Shown piece by piece: positions 7,672 through 17,087 of a stretch of 64,000 bases of DNA; positions within the stretch are counted from its first letter, which is position 1, and each line of letters opens with the position of its first letter. The notes beneath the pieces were generated by a model, which was not told where the DNA came from, did not search any database, and saw only the letters and a program-made list of their open reading frames with translations. Both the position numbers and the translations under genes were made by a program. Origin of the DNA: an uncultured Bacteroidota bacterium (GTDB taxonomy: Bacteria > Bacteroidota > Bacteroidia > Chitinophagales > Chitinophagaceae); the NCBI GenBank assembly GCA_903877645.1, contig CAIRES010000048.1:102783-166782 (forward strand), written 5' to 3'.

Positions 7672-8057
7672 TCGGGAGTATCGTCGTTTAAAAAATCATC
7701 CAGGTCACGCCGCTGTTTTTTAGTGGGGTGGCCTGTTTTACTTTGGCGCTTGCCGGTGTTAAAGCTGCTGCCTATGTATTGCGCCACCTGTTTTTCTTCT
7801 TCGGGTGTTTTGTCTACGTAATTTTTTATTGCTTCCTCATAGCCTACCCTGTTGTGCAACAATCCCGTCACTTCAATGATCCATTTGCGGGCCGGCGTTT
7901 TGATGCTGTAGGTATCACCTAAACTTACGGTTCGGGCGGGCTTTATGTTATTGCCGTTCCATTTTACTTTTCCGTCGTCTATAGCGGCAGTGGCCAGTGT
8001 ACGTGTTTTGAAGATGCGTATCGCCCACAGATATTTATCAAGCCTTAGTTTTTCCAT
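7668..8057 (-). CDS. RNA-binding S4 domain protein (Hsp15/HslR-like)
   Basis: 129 aa. S4 domain at residues ~1-60: EKLRLDKYLWAIRIFKTRTLA...IDDGKVKWNGNNIKPARTV, followed by a basic tail (KRQSKTGHPTKKQRRDLDDF). This is the layout of Hsp15, which binds stalled 50S subunits carrying nascent chains in E. coli. Start set at ATG 8057, where the S4 domain begins; the frame continues upstream to a TTG at 8102. Convergent with the propeller-like gene, with a 4-bp overlap. Confidence 0.85.
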   Translation of the reverse strand: MEKLRLDKYLWAIRIFKTRTLATAAIDDGKVKWNGNNIKPARTVSLGDTYSIKTPARKWIIEVTGLLHNRVGYEEAIKNYVDKTPEEEKQVAQYIGSSFNTGKRQSKTGHPTKKQRRDLDDFLNDDTPD

Positions 8058-8146
8058 ATCATACAGCAGGTACCGCCTGCCCTGTAAAGATACAAAGAAC
8101 AAAAAAAACGCAACATTCCCCGGAATATAAAATAATATAGCCTGCC

Positions 8147-9739
8147 ATGCGTTTCTGTTTTATATTTTTACACCGTATGCGGGATTTCCTGGAGAAAAGA
8201 TGGGTGTTGTTATTGGTGCTGGTGGTATTCATCATCTGTAAGCTACCGCACCTGTCGTACCCTTTCTATTGGGACGAGAGCTGGCCTTATGCCGCAGCGT
8301 TAAAGGCGATGTACCTGCATGGCCCCAGCCTGATGCCCAATGCCATCAACCCTGATCTTTCGCGCGGGCATCCTTTATTTTTTCATGCCGCCGCTGCTAT
8401 ATGGATGCGCATTTTTGGTACAGGGCATATTGCCATGCATTCTTTTGCATTGTTTATTGCAGTGCTTACGCTTATCCTGGTTTATGAGGCAGGGCTTCGG
8501 CTATTTAAGCAGCGCGTAGCTGTTATTAGTTTATTACTGATAGCCACGCAGGTGGTTTTCTTTGTGCAGGCTTCCTTTGTGTTGCTGGAGGTGCTGGTAG
8601 CCTTGCTGGTGTTTGCATCGCTGTATTTTTACGCGCAGGGCAGGTATCTGCTGGCGGGTGTGGCGCTCACGGCCCTTTTTTTTACCAAGGAGAGTGGCCT
8701 CATCACCGGCTTTGTGATCGGCATTGATGCCCTGATCAGCGTATTCAGTAAAGGTGGGATAAAACCAAAAGTATGGAAACTGCTTACGGTAGCTGTGCCC
8801 TGTGTATTGATAGCCGTCTTCTTTATTGTGCAGAAGCATTTGCTGGGCTGGTATATTTTCCCGTTGCACAATGAGTTGATCGAGCATAAGATGAGCGCTT
8901 TCTGGTTCAACTTCAAGTACAATTGCGTAGCCAATACCTTTCACCTTTATCTGCGTTATTGGTATTATGTCGCTTTGTATGTGCTGATGATCATCGCGGC
9001 GGTAAAAAATAAGGTTAGTAAGCAGATATGGGGTGTTATTATTGTTATAACTGGTATTATATTGTGCTGTACCCGCTATCTTGGAAGTAAGGACTATATT
9101 ATAGGTGGCCCGATCTTATTAGCGGGTTTTGTCGCGATACTATACGCCTTAAAGAAGAAGGTGGTGTTTGAAAATACACGCCAGCAAAAGCTGATGCTGC
9201 TGATCAGCGCATTTATTTTTTGTTTCTTCTGCTTTTCTTCTGCTATTTTCTTTACCTACAGATACCTTATAGAAGCACTCGTGTCGCTGCTGTTCTTTAC
9301 TGCTGTTTTATTCGATCTGCTCTTGTCTAAAACATACAAGGCGCTTTATTATCCAGCACTGGCTTTGATATTACTGGTTGGCTTTTTTTCATTCAAAAAT
9401 GATGATAGAGACGGAGACTGTGATCCCGGGGCATTCACCGGTATGGAGATGCAGCAAGGTGTGGTGGATTACCTCGAATCGCAACAGGCTTATGATAAGG
9501 TGATAGGTACAGGCTCTTTCCTGAATTCAGAACATCTTACAGACCCATCTACCGGTTTTTTACATTCCAACAGAACCTTTACAAAGGTGGCCTGGCTTAT
9601 TAATAATGATGTGGACTATGCGGTGTTCAACAGCAATGAATTTGACCCGAGGTATGCCGATATTCATAAGTTCACCATGCTGCACCTGGTTTACAGATTT
9701 CATAAGGGTAAGCTATGGGCGGAGGTCTATGGTAAGTAG
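8147..9739 (+). CDS. GT39-like polytopic glycosyltransferase
   Basis: 530 aa. About 10-12 hydrophobic segments. The first periplasmic loop carries the acidic motif YWDESWPYAAA, typical of the GT-C enzymes (PMT/ArnT type), where this Asp/Glu is catalytic. Such enzymes move sugars from polyprenyl-phosphate carriers to lipids or proteins. A hydrophilic C-terminal part of ~130 residues faces the periplasm. Start uncertain: ATG 8147 or ATG 8177 (MRDFLEKRW). The gene ends 1 bp before the convergent KS-like gene. Donor and acceptor cannot be inferred. Confidence 0.72.
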   Translation: MRFCFIFLHRMRDFLEKRWVLLLVLVVFIICKLPHLSYPFYWDESWPYAAALKAMYLHGPSLMPNAINPDLSRGHPLFFHAAAAIWMRIFGTGHIAMHSFALFIAVLTLILVYEAGLRLFKQRVAVISLLLIATQVVFFVQASFVLLEVLVALLVFASLYFYAQGRYLLAGVALTALFFTKESGLITGFVIGIDALISVFSKGGIKPKVWKLLTVAVPCVLIAVFFIVQKHLLGWYIFPLHNELIEHKMSAFWFNFKYNCVANTFHLYLRYWYYVALYVLMIIAAVKNKVSKQIWGVIIVITGIILCCTRYLGSKDYIIGGPILLAGFVAILYALKKKVVFENTRQQKLMLLISAFIFCFFCFSSAIFFTYRYLIEALVSLLFFTAVLFDLLLSKTYKALYYPALALILLVGFFSFKNDDRDGDCDPGAFTGMEMQQGVVDYLESQQAYDKVIGTGSFLNSEHLTDPSTGFLHSNRTFTKVAWLINNDVDYAVFNSNEFDPRYADIHKFTMLHLVYRFHKGKLWAEVYGK

Positions 9740-9740
9740 C

Positions 9741-10343
9741 TTACTGTCGAAAGTCCTTCCATTGATATAACTGCTGCATGATCGCTGGTGTAAAAGGCAG
9801 TCCGTCTTTTTCTTTCGTTACCCAAAACAGGCACACATCATGTCTATCTTCCGTTACGTCCACCCATCCGCAGAGGCAGGCATCCATGTCATTGTGTGTC
9901 ATGATGTCCTGCACGGAAAAGCATAGTCCCGGTATGTCAAATTCTTCATTAACGGTACATAATTGCTCACCCTTAAATCCTTGCCTGATACAGATCTCGC
10001 CGAGCATGATGTTGGGGAGGGTATATACGAAAAGTGCGGGGCTGGCCATAGGCAGCGACTCATTATATCGCTTATCTACATCAATACATCCATGAGTTGT
10101 ACCCAATACTATGGCTACCTTGTTCGGGTCAGGTTTTCCTGTAGTGTTATTGCTGTTTGTCAGCAGGCATTCGGCGCCTATCCACGCCCACTTGCAGAGC
10201 TTATCCATCTTAAAGAACTTAAGATAATTGCATTGCAGGCTGCGGTATAGATCTTCAGGCTCAGCAAGAGGAGTGGCCTGCAGCAGGGTATTGTCCCGGG
10301 CGGTAGCTTCGCTGTTCATGATTACCCAATGACTGATCACCAT
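9741..10343 (-). CDS. Truncated beta-ketoacyl-synthase-like protein (flexirubin-locus type)
   Basis: 200 aa, about half a ketosynthase. The stretch ASPALFVYTLPNIMLGEICI corresponds to the KS segment before the nucleophile, but the usual Ala-Cys motif is replaced by a Glu-rich sequence (TVNEEFD) and the C-terminal His residues are absent. It should therefore be non-catalytic. I recall short 3-oxoacyl-ACP synthase-like proteins with this wording in Bacteroidota flexirubin/aryl-polyene loci. Last gene of a three-gene minus-strand operon with a halogenase-like flavoprotein 12 nt upstream and an O-methyltransferase. Confidence 0.7.
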   Translation of the reverse strand: MVISHWVIMNSEATARDNTLLQATPLAEPEDLYRSLQCNYLKFFKMDKLCKWAWIGAECLLTNSNNTTGKPDPNKVAIVLGTTHGCIDVDKRYNESLPMASPALFVYTLPNIMLGEICIRQGFKGEQLCTVNEEFDIPGLCFSVQDIMTHNDMDACLCGWVDVTEDRHDVCLFWVTKEKDGLPFTPAIMQQLYQWKDFRQ

Positions 10344-10355
10344 CTGCTGTGTATA

Positions 10356-11594
10356 TTATGCCAATGCCTTTTTGGCTGCCAGGAAGTTGGAGAGTGTACG
10401 TACATTTTTTTCATGACGTGCCACAAACGGGTTGCTTTCGTCCCATACATAGCCGGCTAATACCGAGCATATCTGTCCGCGTATTTCCAGGTCGGGTTCC
10501 GGGGCAAAGAATATATTAAAGAGTGAGCCGTCGTACCAGCCATTCACGTAGGTGCGGAATACGTCCACTCCTTTTGCCATAGGCGCCATGTATTCATCTT
10601 TCCAGTTCACCTCTTCTCCGTTCAGGTGCCGTATCACCAGGTTGGCCGCCATTTGTGCCGATACAGATGCCAGCGTAACGCCCGATGAAAACACAGGGTC
10701 GAGGAACTCAGTAACATTGCCGGTAAGCACAAATCCCTTACCAAAGAAAGCATCCGTAGTGGAACTCCAGCCTTGAAGGGTCTTAGGCTCGTCCCATACC
10801 ATCTCGCAGTTTTCAAAGCGGTCGGCCAGTTCAGGCTCCGCGGCCAGCAAAGCGAGGTATTGTTCTTTTAATGTGCCCTTGTATTGCTCAAAGAATTCAG
10901 GATCGCCTACATAGCCTACCGATGTGTTGCCATTAGAGAAGGGGATTACCCATATCCAGGTTTTCGGGTTATGCACGTACACCACAATACGGTTTGGCTC
11001 GAAGGCCTGGTCGCGCTTAGGGTCGGTAATATGACAGAACACTGCTTTGCGCGGGGGCATAGAAGATGGCCGTTCCAGCCCGAATAATTTGGGGATCACC
11101 CGGCCGTAGCCACTGCCATCTACAATAAATCTTGCCCTGATGGTGTCCGTATTGCCTGTTATATCTTTTACGGTTATGATAGAGTGGTCGTCATTTATTT
11201 TAATGTCGATAACCTCAGTTTCATAGTTGACGGAAACACCCATGCGCTCACATTCATCGGCAAGGGTCTTATCAAAATCGGCGCGTGGTACCTGCCACGT
11301 CCATTGCCAGCCATGTGTGTATTGATTAGAGAAATTGAAATCACAGATATTTCCATCCATCACAAACTTAGCTCCGTCCTTGCGCTGAAATCCTTTTGCT
11401 TTCACGGCATCCAGCAATCCTGCTTCTTCCAGCGCTTCCATGCAGCGGGGCAAGAGGCTCTCTCCGATCACGAACCGGGGAAATTTCATCTTCTCCACCA
11501 CTTGTACCGAAAAACCCGCGCGGTGTATAATAGCCGCAGCTATAGAGCCTGCCGGGCCGGCACCGATCACCAGTACGTCAACTTGTTTCTTCAT
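10356..11594 (-). CDS. FAD-dependent oxidoreductase of the flavin-halogenase family
   Basis: 412 aa. N-terminal FAD motif VIGAGPAGSIAA (residues ~6-17), the halogenase-type FPRFVIGESLLPRCMEALEEAG, a WxWxIP motif (TWIWVIPFSNG, mid-protein) and the isoalloxazine-proximal FLDPVFSSGVTLA near residue 290. The WxWxIP and ESLLPR motifs put it with flavin-dependent halogenases rather than monooxygenases. Relatives sit in flexirubin clusters, where the aryl head may be chlorinated. Substrate and halide are unknown. Middle gene of the operon: 35 nt after the methyltransferase, 12 nt before the KS-like gene. Confidence 0.82.
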   Translation of the reverse strand: MKKQVDVLVIGAGPAGSIAAAIIHRAGFSVQVVEKMKFPRFVIGESLLPRCMEALEEAGLLDAVKAKGFQRKDGAKFVMDGNICDFNFSNQYTHGWQWTWQVPRADFDKTLADECERMGVSVNYETEVIDIKINDDHSIITVKDITGNTDTIRARFIVDGSGYGRVIPKLFGLERPSSMPPRKAVFCHITDPKRDQAFEPNRIVVYVHNPKTWIWVIPFSNGNTSVGYVGDPEFFEQYKGTLKEQYLALLAAEPELADRFENCEMVWDEPKTLQGWSSTTDAFFGKGFVLTGNVTEFLDPVFSSGVTLASVSAQMAANLVIRHLNGEEVNWKDEYMAPMAKGVDVFRTYVNGWYDGSLFNIFFAPEPDLEIRGQICSVLAGYVWDESNPFVARHEKNVRTLSNFLAAKKALA

Positions 11595-11629
11595 AAATGT
11601 TAATTCAGATAGGCAATGATCAAAACAAC

Positions 11630-12724
11630 TTATTTCTTTTTCAATTCCAGTATGGTATGGCTCAGTCCTATATCATCATATTGCTTCACTACTTCAAATC
11701 CTGTTTCGTCTATCAGCTTCAGGTACACCTGGCTGTCATACATCTGGCTGTTGCCATTGGCCATGGTAGTGAAATATAAAGAAGACATCTGCAGGCTGAA
11801 GGCCGATGCCTCGAACCGCTGGCAGTCCCAAAATGTTTCGTTGATGAATACGCGGCCATGATCAGGCAGCATATCGTGGCATTTATGCAATATGCCTACT
11901 ATTTCATTATCAGAAAAGCAGTCGAGGAATTGGCTCATGAAGATCACATCATAACCTTCGGGTAGTTTCAGGCTGTTGTCCAGTATATTGTGCGGATGAT
12001 AAGACACCCGGCCTGCATGCCCAGCATCCTCGATATTTTTCTTAGCCACGTTCAGTTGCACCTGCAGGTCCAGCAAGCCCAGTTCCACTTCTTTATTGTA
12101 CTCCATGCAGGCCAGTGTCCACTTGCCTGTGTTAGCGCCAATGTCTAATATTTTCTTTGGAGATGAGGCGAATACTAAAGGAAGAATCTCGGGGAAAGCC
12201 TGGTCGGAGTAATAATGATCGAAAGCAAACCAGCTACTGCGGGCGGGTTCAGGCAATATAGATAATCCCTGATAGATCGTTTCCCAATCGCCGAGGTGCC
12301 TTAGCCCTTTTGGCTTGCCCTCGTTGATGGATGCTTCCAGGTCTTGCGCGCCATCGTAGCACACATCCCGCATAAAATCGGTATTGATACGTGCCATCGG
12401 GTGGTTGAGAAATACATGCCCTGTTTTAGACAGCATGAACCTGTCATCTTTACGGAAGAGCAGCCCTATACCCAGCCCGGCTTCCATAAGTACCCGCACA
12501 CCATAATGGGGCATATTCACAGCCTCGGCTACTTCCTGCAGTGTGGCACCCACAAGGCGGGCATCTTCCACATACTTCAGTATACCCCTGTCGCGCAGGA
12601 TCACAGATGCCTGGAATACGTATGGGGCAAACGCTATGTATTGTGCGTCTTTTATAGCCTGGAATGCTGATTTTTTATCTTCCTCGAATAAATGCTTCGC
12701 AGCTTTCTTTTCTGTTACTTCCAC
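11630..12724 (-). CDS. SAM-dependent O-methyltransferase (flexirubin-locus type)
   Basis: 364 aa. Winged-helix dimerisation domain (residues ~30-130; LQEVAEAVNMPHYGVRVLMEAGLGIGLL), then a class I Rossmann fold with SAM motif ILDIGANTGKWTLA and an aromatic region MSQFLDCFSDNEIV. Architecture as in plant-type O-methyltransferases, which methylate phenolic hydroxyls. The first codon is GTG (12722-12724 on the minus strand). It leads the three-gene operon with the halogenase-like and KS-like genes, consistent with tailoring of an aryl-polyene pigment. The core polyene synthase genes are not in the window. Confidence 0.82.
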   Translation of the reverse strand: MEVTEKKAAKHLFEEDKKSAFQAIKDAQYIAFAPYVFQASVILRDRGILKYVEDARLVGATLQEVAEAVNMPHYGVRVLMEAGLGIGLLFRKDDRFMLSKTGHVFLNHPMARINTDFMRDVCYDGAQDLEASINEGKPKGLRHLGDWETIYQGLSILPEPARSSWFAFDHYYSDQAFPEILPLVFASSPKKILDIGANTGKWTLACMEYNKEVELGLLDLQVQLNVAKKNIEDAGHAGRVSYHPHNILDNSLKLPEGYDVIFMSQFLDCFSDNEIVGILHKCHDMLPDHGRVFINETFWDCQRFEASAFSLQMSSLYFTTMANGNSQMYDSQVYLKLIDETGFEVVKQYDDIGLSHTILELKKK

Positions 12725-12826
12725 AATAATGAAATTAAACTCCCGTATGAGAAGGAATGTACTTCACCTCTTTTTGGGATAAAAATATAATAAATATCAA
12801 CAATATACTTGCTTGGCAAAAATAAC

Positions 12827-12862
12827 AAAAGCAAGCCTTAATTGGTGCTTGCTTTTGGTTTT
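12827..12862 (-). terminator. Terminator downstream of lepB
   Basis: A 10-bp perfect stem AAAAGCAAGC/GCTTGCTTTT at 12827-12836 and 12847-12856. T-rich sequence on both sides allows termination of lepB on the minus strand. It separates lepB from the methyltransferase operon. Confidence 0.8.
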
Positions 12863-12910
12863 TTATCTGTCTGATCTTTGTATAATCCTGTGATTAATAC
12901 GGTAGAATGC

Positions 12911-14137
12911 TTATTCCTCTAATGAATGTATGCCATGCAGCAGTCGTTTCCAGCGCATGTCCTTAATGCCGTCTTTGCCATAACTGAGCCATACGAACCA
13001 AGCCTTGCCTACTATGTGGTCTACAGGAACAAAACCCCAGTAGCGGGAGTCGAGTGAATTATGGCGGTTATCTCCCATCATCCAGTAATAGTCCATTTTA
13101 AAGGTATAAGAAGTGGCCTCTTTACCATTGATGATGAACTTGCCACCCTGCTCTTCCAGCGTATTACCTTCATAATTGCGGATAATACGGCGGTAAAGGG
13201 CAATGGTTTGTGGTGTAAGCTGCACGGTTACGCCTTCTTTGGGTATAGTGATAGGCCCATAATTATCGCGGTTCCATTTATAGTTGGCCGTATCCAGCGG
13301 GAAGACCCAATCTCCTGCAAAAACCGGGCTTACGCCCGCCGGGTAAAGTTCCCACAGTGCCACAGAAGATACATTAGCTGCTTTCTTCACGAGGTCCACC
13401 TGCCTGTTTTCGAGGTTGTACGCGAGGTAGCCCGCCGGGGGGGGGGAAGGCATATTGTCGGTCGTTTCCAGGTCATCATCTATTGCAGGCGCGCCGCCGG
13501 TGGTCTTTACCAGGTAGTTCAGTTTGGAGTGCGGGAACAGCACATTGGGCTGGCCATTGATGTATACACGGCCATGCTTTACTTCCAGTACATCGCCGGG
13601 TATGCCTATGCACCTTTTGATGTAGTTGTCTTCCTTATCTACAGGACGGGTGATGATCTTGTAGTTGGCGAGTATGTTGTCCCTGCCATTGACACGGCAA
13701 GCCTGGTAATAATCTGTTTCGCCGGACTGGTCGGCCAGCACAGTATCGCCGCCGGGATAGTTGAACACCACCACATCGTTGCGCTCTACATGCCCAAAGC
13801 CGGGCAGGCGGTGATAACCCCATTTCACTGCTTCGGTATATGATTTGCCACCTGTAAAAGGCATAGTGTTGTGCACCAGTGGCACCGCCAGCGGCGTCAT
13901 AGGTATGCGTGGACCATAAGCCAGCTTGCTCACAAACAGAAAATCATTCACCAGCATAGTTCCTTCCATCGATCCGGTAGGTATCGTATAAGCTTCAAAA
14001 AGAAAAGTACGGATAAGAGTGGCAGCTACTATGGCGAATACGCCTGCATCAATCCATTCGCGCCATACGGATTTCTTTTTCCTGGTTGTTGTCGTAGTAG
14101 TATCGGTAGTTGTTTCTTTTTTGCTCCAGAAGGCCAT
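12911..14137 (-). CDS. lepB: Signal peptidase I
   Basis: 408 aa. LepB cuts signal peptides from secreted proteins at the outer face of the inner membrane. Membrane anchor ~29-47, nucleophile Ser56 in PTGSMEGTM, general base Lys174 in NYIKRCIGIPGD, and box E GDNRHNSLDSRYWGFVP near the C-terminus. A large insertion between the Lys and box E is typical of Bacteroidota LepB. Start set at ATG 14137 (MAFWSKK); the longer open frame adds a non-conserved leader. A run of ten G at 13437-13446 encodes a proline stretch in the insertion. Residues 13-18 are six threonines. Confidence 0.93.
   Translation of the reverse strand: MAFWSKKETTTDTTTTTTRKKKSVWREWIDAGVFAIVAATLIRTFLFEAYTIPTGSMEGTMLVNDFLFVSKLAYGPRIPMTPLAVPLVHNTMPFTGGKSYTEAVKWGYHRLPGFGHVERNDVVVFNYPGGDTVLADQSGETDYYQACRVNGRDNILANYKIITRPVDKEDNYIKRCIGIPGDVLEVKHGRVYINGQPNVLFPHSKLNYLVKTTGGAPAIDDDLETTDNMPSPPPAGYLAYNLENRQVDLVKKAANVSSVALWELYPAGVSPVFAGDWVFPLDTANYKWNRDNYGPITIPKEGVTVQLTPQTIALYRRIIRNYEGNTLEEQGGKFIINGKEATSYTFKMDYYWMMGDNRHNSLDSRYWGFVPVDHIVGKAWFVWLSYGKDGIKDMRWKRLLHGIHSLEE
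13437..13446. repeat. Poly-G(10) homopolymer inside lepB
   Basis: Ten consecutive G on the plus strand (C on the coding strand) within the SPPPAGY region of lepB. The reading frame stays open across it. Tracts this long are prone to slippage in vivo and to sequencing error. Confidence 0.9.
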
Positions 14138-14291
14138 GTGGGGTGTTATGATTGTCCAAAAGTAACAACTTCCCTTGCAATTTATTGTATCAGGCCGCAT
14201 ACTTAAATGAATATTTAACAATTATAATAACTCGTTCCCCATAAAGCAGGGGCTTGTTTTTTATTAATATATTTATGTGTTTTTTAGTATC

Positions 14292-16964
14292 ATGACCCAT
14301 AATCAATTGCCTGAAAAAGATCTGCATATTCCTATCCGGGAAGAAAATAGCCATACAATTCATCTGAAAGAAGAATTTGTAAGGTGGCTTTTGTCGGTAC
14401 TCGGTGGTATCGCATTATTTCTGCCGGTTGCTTTCATTATTCAAAAAATCTATCATCCCGACATCGCACAGCGGATGGAGACAGCAAAAAAATTGTTGAT
14501 CTCGTCGTCAATGGTGATGCCCGAGCCTATGGAGGCAATGTTGTTCAGGGTGGGTATCGTTACCATTTTCCTGGGTATGCTGGGATGTTATCAGTTGCTC
14601 TCAAAAAGCAAGCTCCCCTGGTCACTGACCGCATCTTCCTTTTTCAGGGCTTTTTCAGCTCTGGTTTTGCTGCTCGTCATTGCGATTTTTTATTTTGACT
14701 TTGCCGCACCAAACCCCTTCCCGGATGGCCCGGAGCAAGGATACTTTTTAGGAGACCAAAATAATTTCAACAACTTCTTCGGGCAGGTGATACCGGGCTG
14801 GTTTGCGTGGGGCTATACGCTCGCGCTTTTCCCTTTGACCACTTATCTTTTCTTCGGCATTAAAAAGTATGGCTGGGAGGGAAAGAAAACATACAAGCGG
14901 ATCGTAGCGGGTATAGGGTATCCATCTGTCATTGCCATGCTTGCTGCCTTAGTGGTCATGAATACTTTTTCCTTCCCGTACTCCTGGCAGCAGAAAAATG
15001 ACTTCACCGCAGTCTACTATTCGGCTACGCAGGTATATGCGGGCGTACCTATGCTGGTGGGGCACTTTACTGATACTTATGGATTGTATCCCCATTTCCT
15101 TGCTCCCGTTTTCAAGCTGATCGGGTTGTCCGTAGTTAAGTTCACATTGGTGATGTCGTTGCTTTTGGCAATGGCCTTTGCGCTTAATTTTTTTTTCCTG
15201 AAACGATGGGTGCATAACAAGGTCATCCTTTTTTCGGGTTTCTTTACCCTTATCATGTTCTCCTATCTTGGCCCCCGGCTCTCCGGCCCGTACGATAGCA
15301 TTTTTGCTTTCTTCCCTATCCGGTACTTGCTCCCCTCAGTGCTTGTGGTACTGGCTACAAACTATTTCACCAAAAGGTCTGCAACAATATATTGGCTCAC
15401 TTGTTTTTTTACGGCATGTGGAGTGTTGTGGAACCCTGAGCTTGGCATTGTATGCTGCGGGTCGTGGCTGCTCACCAATACCTATTACGATTGGTACGGA
15501 CCCGGTGGCAAGGTGCAACTGAAAAAAATAGCCCGCCATTGGCTGGCCGTTGCCGGCATCCTCGTTGCTGTTTTTTATTGCTGGAAACTGTTGATCTACC
15601 TGTGCTATGGCACCTGGCCCGACATGTCCATACTCTTCAGTACGATGTCGGTATTTGAGAACATAGGGCTGAACCTGCTGCCCATGGTATTGGTGCATCC
15701 ATGGAATGTGATGACGCTCGTACTATGTACCGGGTTTTTGTATGCAATAGTGAACTGGTCTAAAAAGCAGGTCACCTCTCGTGCCGCAATCATTTTATTA
15801 TTGTCACTCATCAGCCTCGGTTTCTTCTTTTACTTCCAGGGGCGCAGCCACAACTGGAATTTTTCGGCCAGTTCAGGGTTTTGTATCATGTTGCTCGTGT
15901 TGCTTGGCAATGAGTTGTGGCAATGGGTAAAAACAAAGGATGTATTTGCACTCAATGGCTTGTTTATCATTTTTCTTTTTATCATTTCTTTTTCATTTTT
16001 TGAAGCATTGCTCAATACAGATAAAATATATGCCGCCTTCTTCCAGCAAAAGGAAAAGGACGAGCAATCGTTGGAGCAGCAGATGTATGAAGGCAACAAA
16101 GAGTTCTTTTTACAAAAGACATCAGAATACCAGAAGGTGCACATCCTTTCATCAAGAAAATATCCCGCTATGTATTTTGATGGCAGCAAAAGGATCAACG
16201 CAACAAATCCCGGACTGGAAGACCTTTTCCTGGCCAGTGACCTGAGGCAACTGGAGGCAGATGTCAGGGACTCCTCTGCCGATATTTTTATTGAGCCATA
16301 CAACCTGGGGCACATGCCTTTTATCAATCACTCGCTCGCCATTGCAGGGGCTGCTTACCAGTACAAAGATGTACATGAGACCATGTACCTGTTGGAAAAA
16401 AGAACATCACCTATCCCTTCCCAAACTTTCTTTGGTAACACCGAAGCAATGGTAATACACAGGAAGTATACTGACGATACAGCAGGTATAGGTATGAGGG
16501 TACGTGATGGCGATGGCCTGGGTAAGGTTTCGTTGAATAGTGGATTTTCCATTCAGGTATTGTTCTATCCCGATGTGCAGATGTTCCCTTATGCTACTAT
16601 AATAGGCAACAGCCTGGATAATAATGGGTTTGTGTTCAGCAAAGTATTGTACTCGCGCGATTACCTGTTTGGCCTCGATGGCAAAAGCTGGCGGTTCCCT
16701 GTTCCCTTCTACCAGTGGGATTACTGTGTGATCAATATATATCCCACTCATCTGGATGTCTATCAGAATGGCAGCCTGGTCACTACTTTTCCCGTTGATG
16801 GCCCGATGCGTCAGTCGCTCGGGCAGCTATGTATCGGCAATATCAATGGGCAGCACTATCTCATCGGCCCCATATCCGAGGTGGCTGTAGCCAACAAGGC
16901 AATAGACAGCACGGTCATTCGCCAAACATGGCAGGCCATCGCACAAAGCATTAAGGCTCAATAG
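14292..16964 (+). CDS. Large multispanning membrane protein with C-terminal LamG-like domain
   Basis: 890 aa. Residues ~30-580 carry roughly a dozen hydrophobic segments separated by short loops, like GT-C glycosyltransferases or O-antigen ligase-type proteins, but I see no decisive motif. A soluble part follows; residues ~735-885 (SLNSGFSIQVLFYPD..., WDYCVINIYPTHLDVYQNGSLV, LCIGNINGQHYLIGPISEVAV) look like a concanavalin/LamG-type lectin fold. Start set at ATG 14292; a GTG 15 nt upstream is possible. Divergent from lepB, single gene. A role in envelope glycan assembly is a guess. Confidence 0.65.
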   Translation: MTHNQLPEKDLHIPIREENSHTIHLKEEFVRWLLSVLGGIALFLPVAFIIQKIYHPDIAQRMETAKKLLISSSMVMPEPMEAMLFRVGIVTIFLGMLGCYQLLSKSKLPWSLTASSFFRAFSALVLLLVIAIFYFDFAAPNPFPDGPEQGYFLGDQNNFNNFFGQVIPGWFAWGYTLALFPLTTYLFFGIKKYGWEGKKTYKRIVAGIGYPSVIAMLAALVVMNTFSFPYSWQQKNDFTAVYYSATQVYAGVPMLVGHFTDTYGLYPHFLAPVFKLIGLSVVKFTLVMSLLLAMAFALNFFFLKRWVHNKVILFSGFFTLIMFSYLGPRLSGPYDSIFAFFPIRYLLPSVLVVLATNYFTKRSATIYWLTCFFTACGVLWNPELGIVCCGSWLLTNTYYDWYGPGGKVQLKKIARHWLAVAGILVAVFYCWKLLIYLCYGTWPDMSILFSTMSVFENIGLNLLPMVLVHPWNVMTLVLCTGFLYAIVNWSKKQVTSRAAIILLLSLISLGFFFYFQGRSHNWNFSASSGFCIMLLVLLGNELWQWVKTKDVFALNGLFIIFLFIISFSFFEALLNTDKIYAAFFQQKEKDEQSLEQQMYEGNKEFFLQKTSEYQKVHILSSRKYPAMYFDGSKRINATNPGLEDLFLASDLRQLEADVRDSSADIFIEPYNLGHMPFINHSLAIAGAAYQYKDVHETMYLLEKRTSPIPSQTFFGNTEAMVIHRKYTDDTAGIGMRVRDGDGLGKVSLNSGFSIQVLFYPDVQMFPYATIIGNSLDNNGFVFSKVLYSRDYLFGLDGKSWRFPVPFYQWDYCVINIYPTHLDVYQNGSLVTTFPVDGPMRQSLGQLCIGNINGQHYLIGPISEVAVANKAIDSTVIRQTWQAIAQSIKAQ

Positions 16965-17087
16965 CAAATACTTACCTCAAATAAAAGTTGATCTTTTTCT
17001 AAAAGCAGCAAATCTTTTGTCACGGTTCTGTCGTATATACTTCCTCCGGTCATGCCGGAGGATTGTTTATTTACAAAACGAACGACT

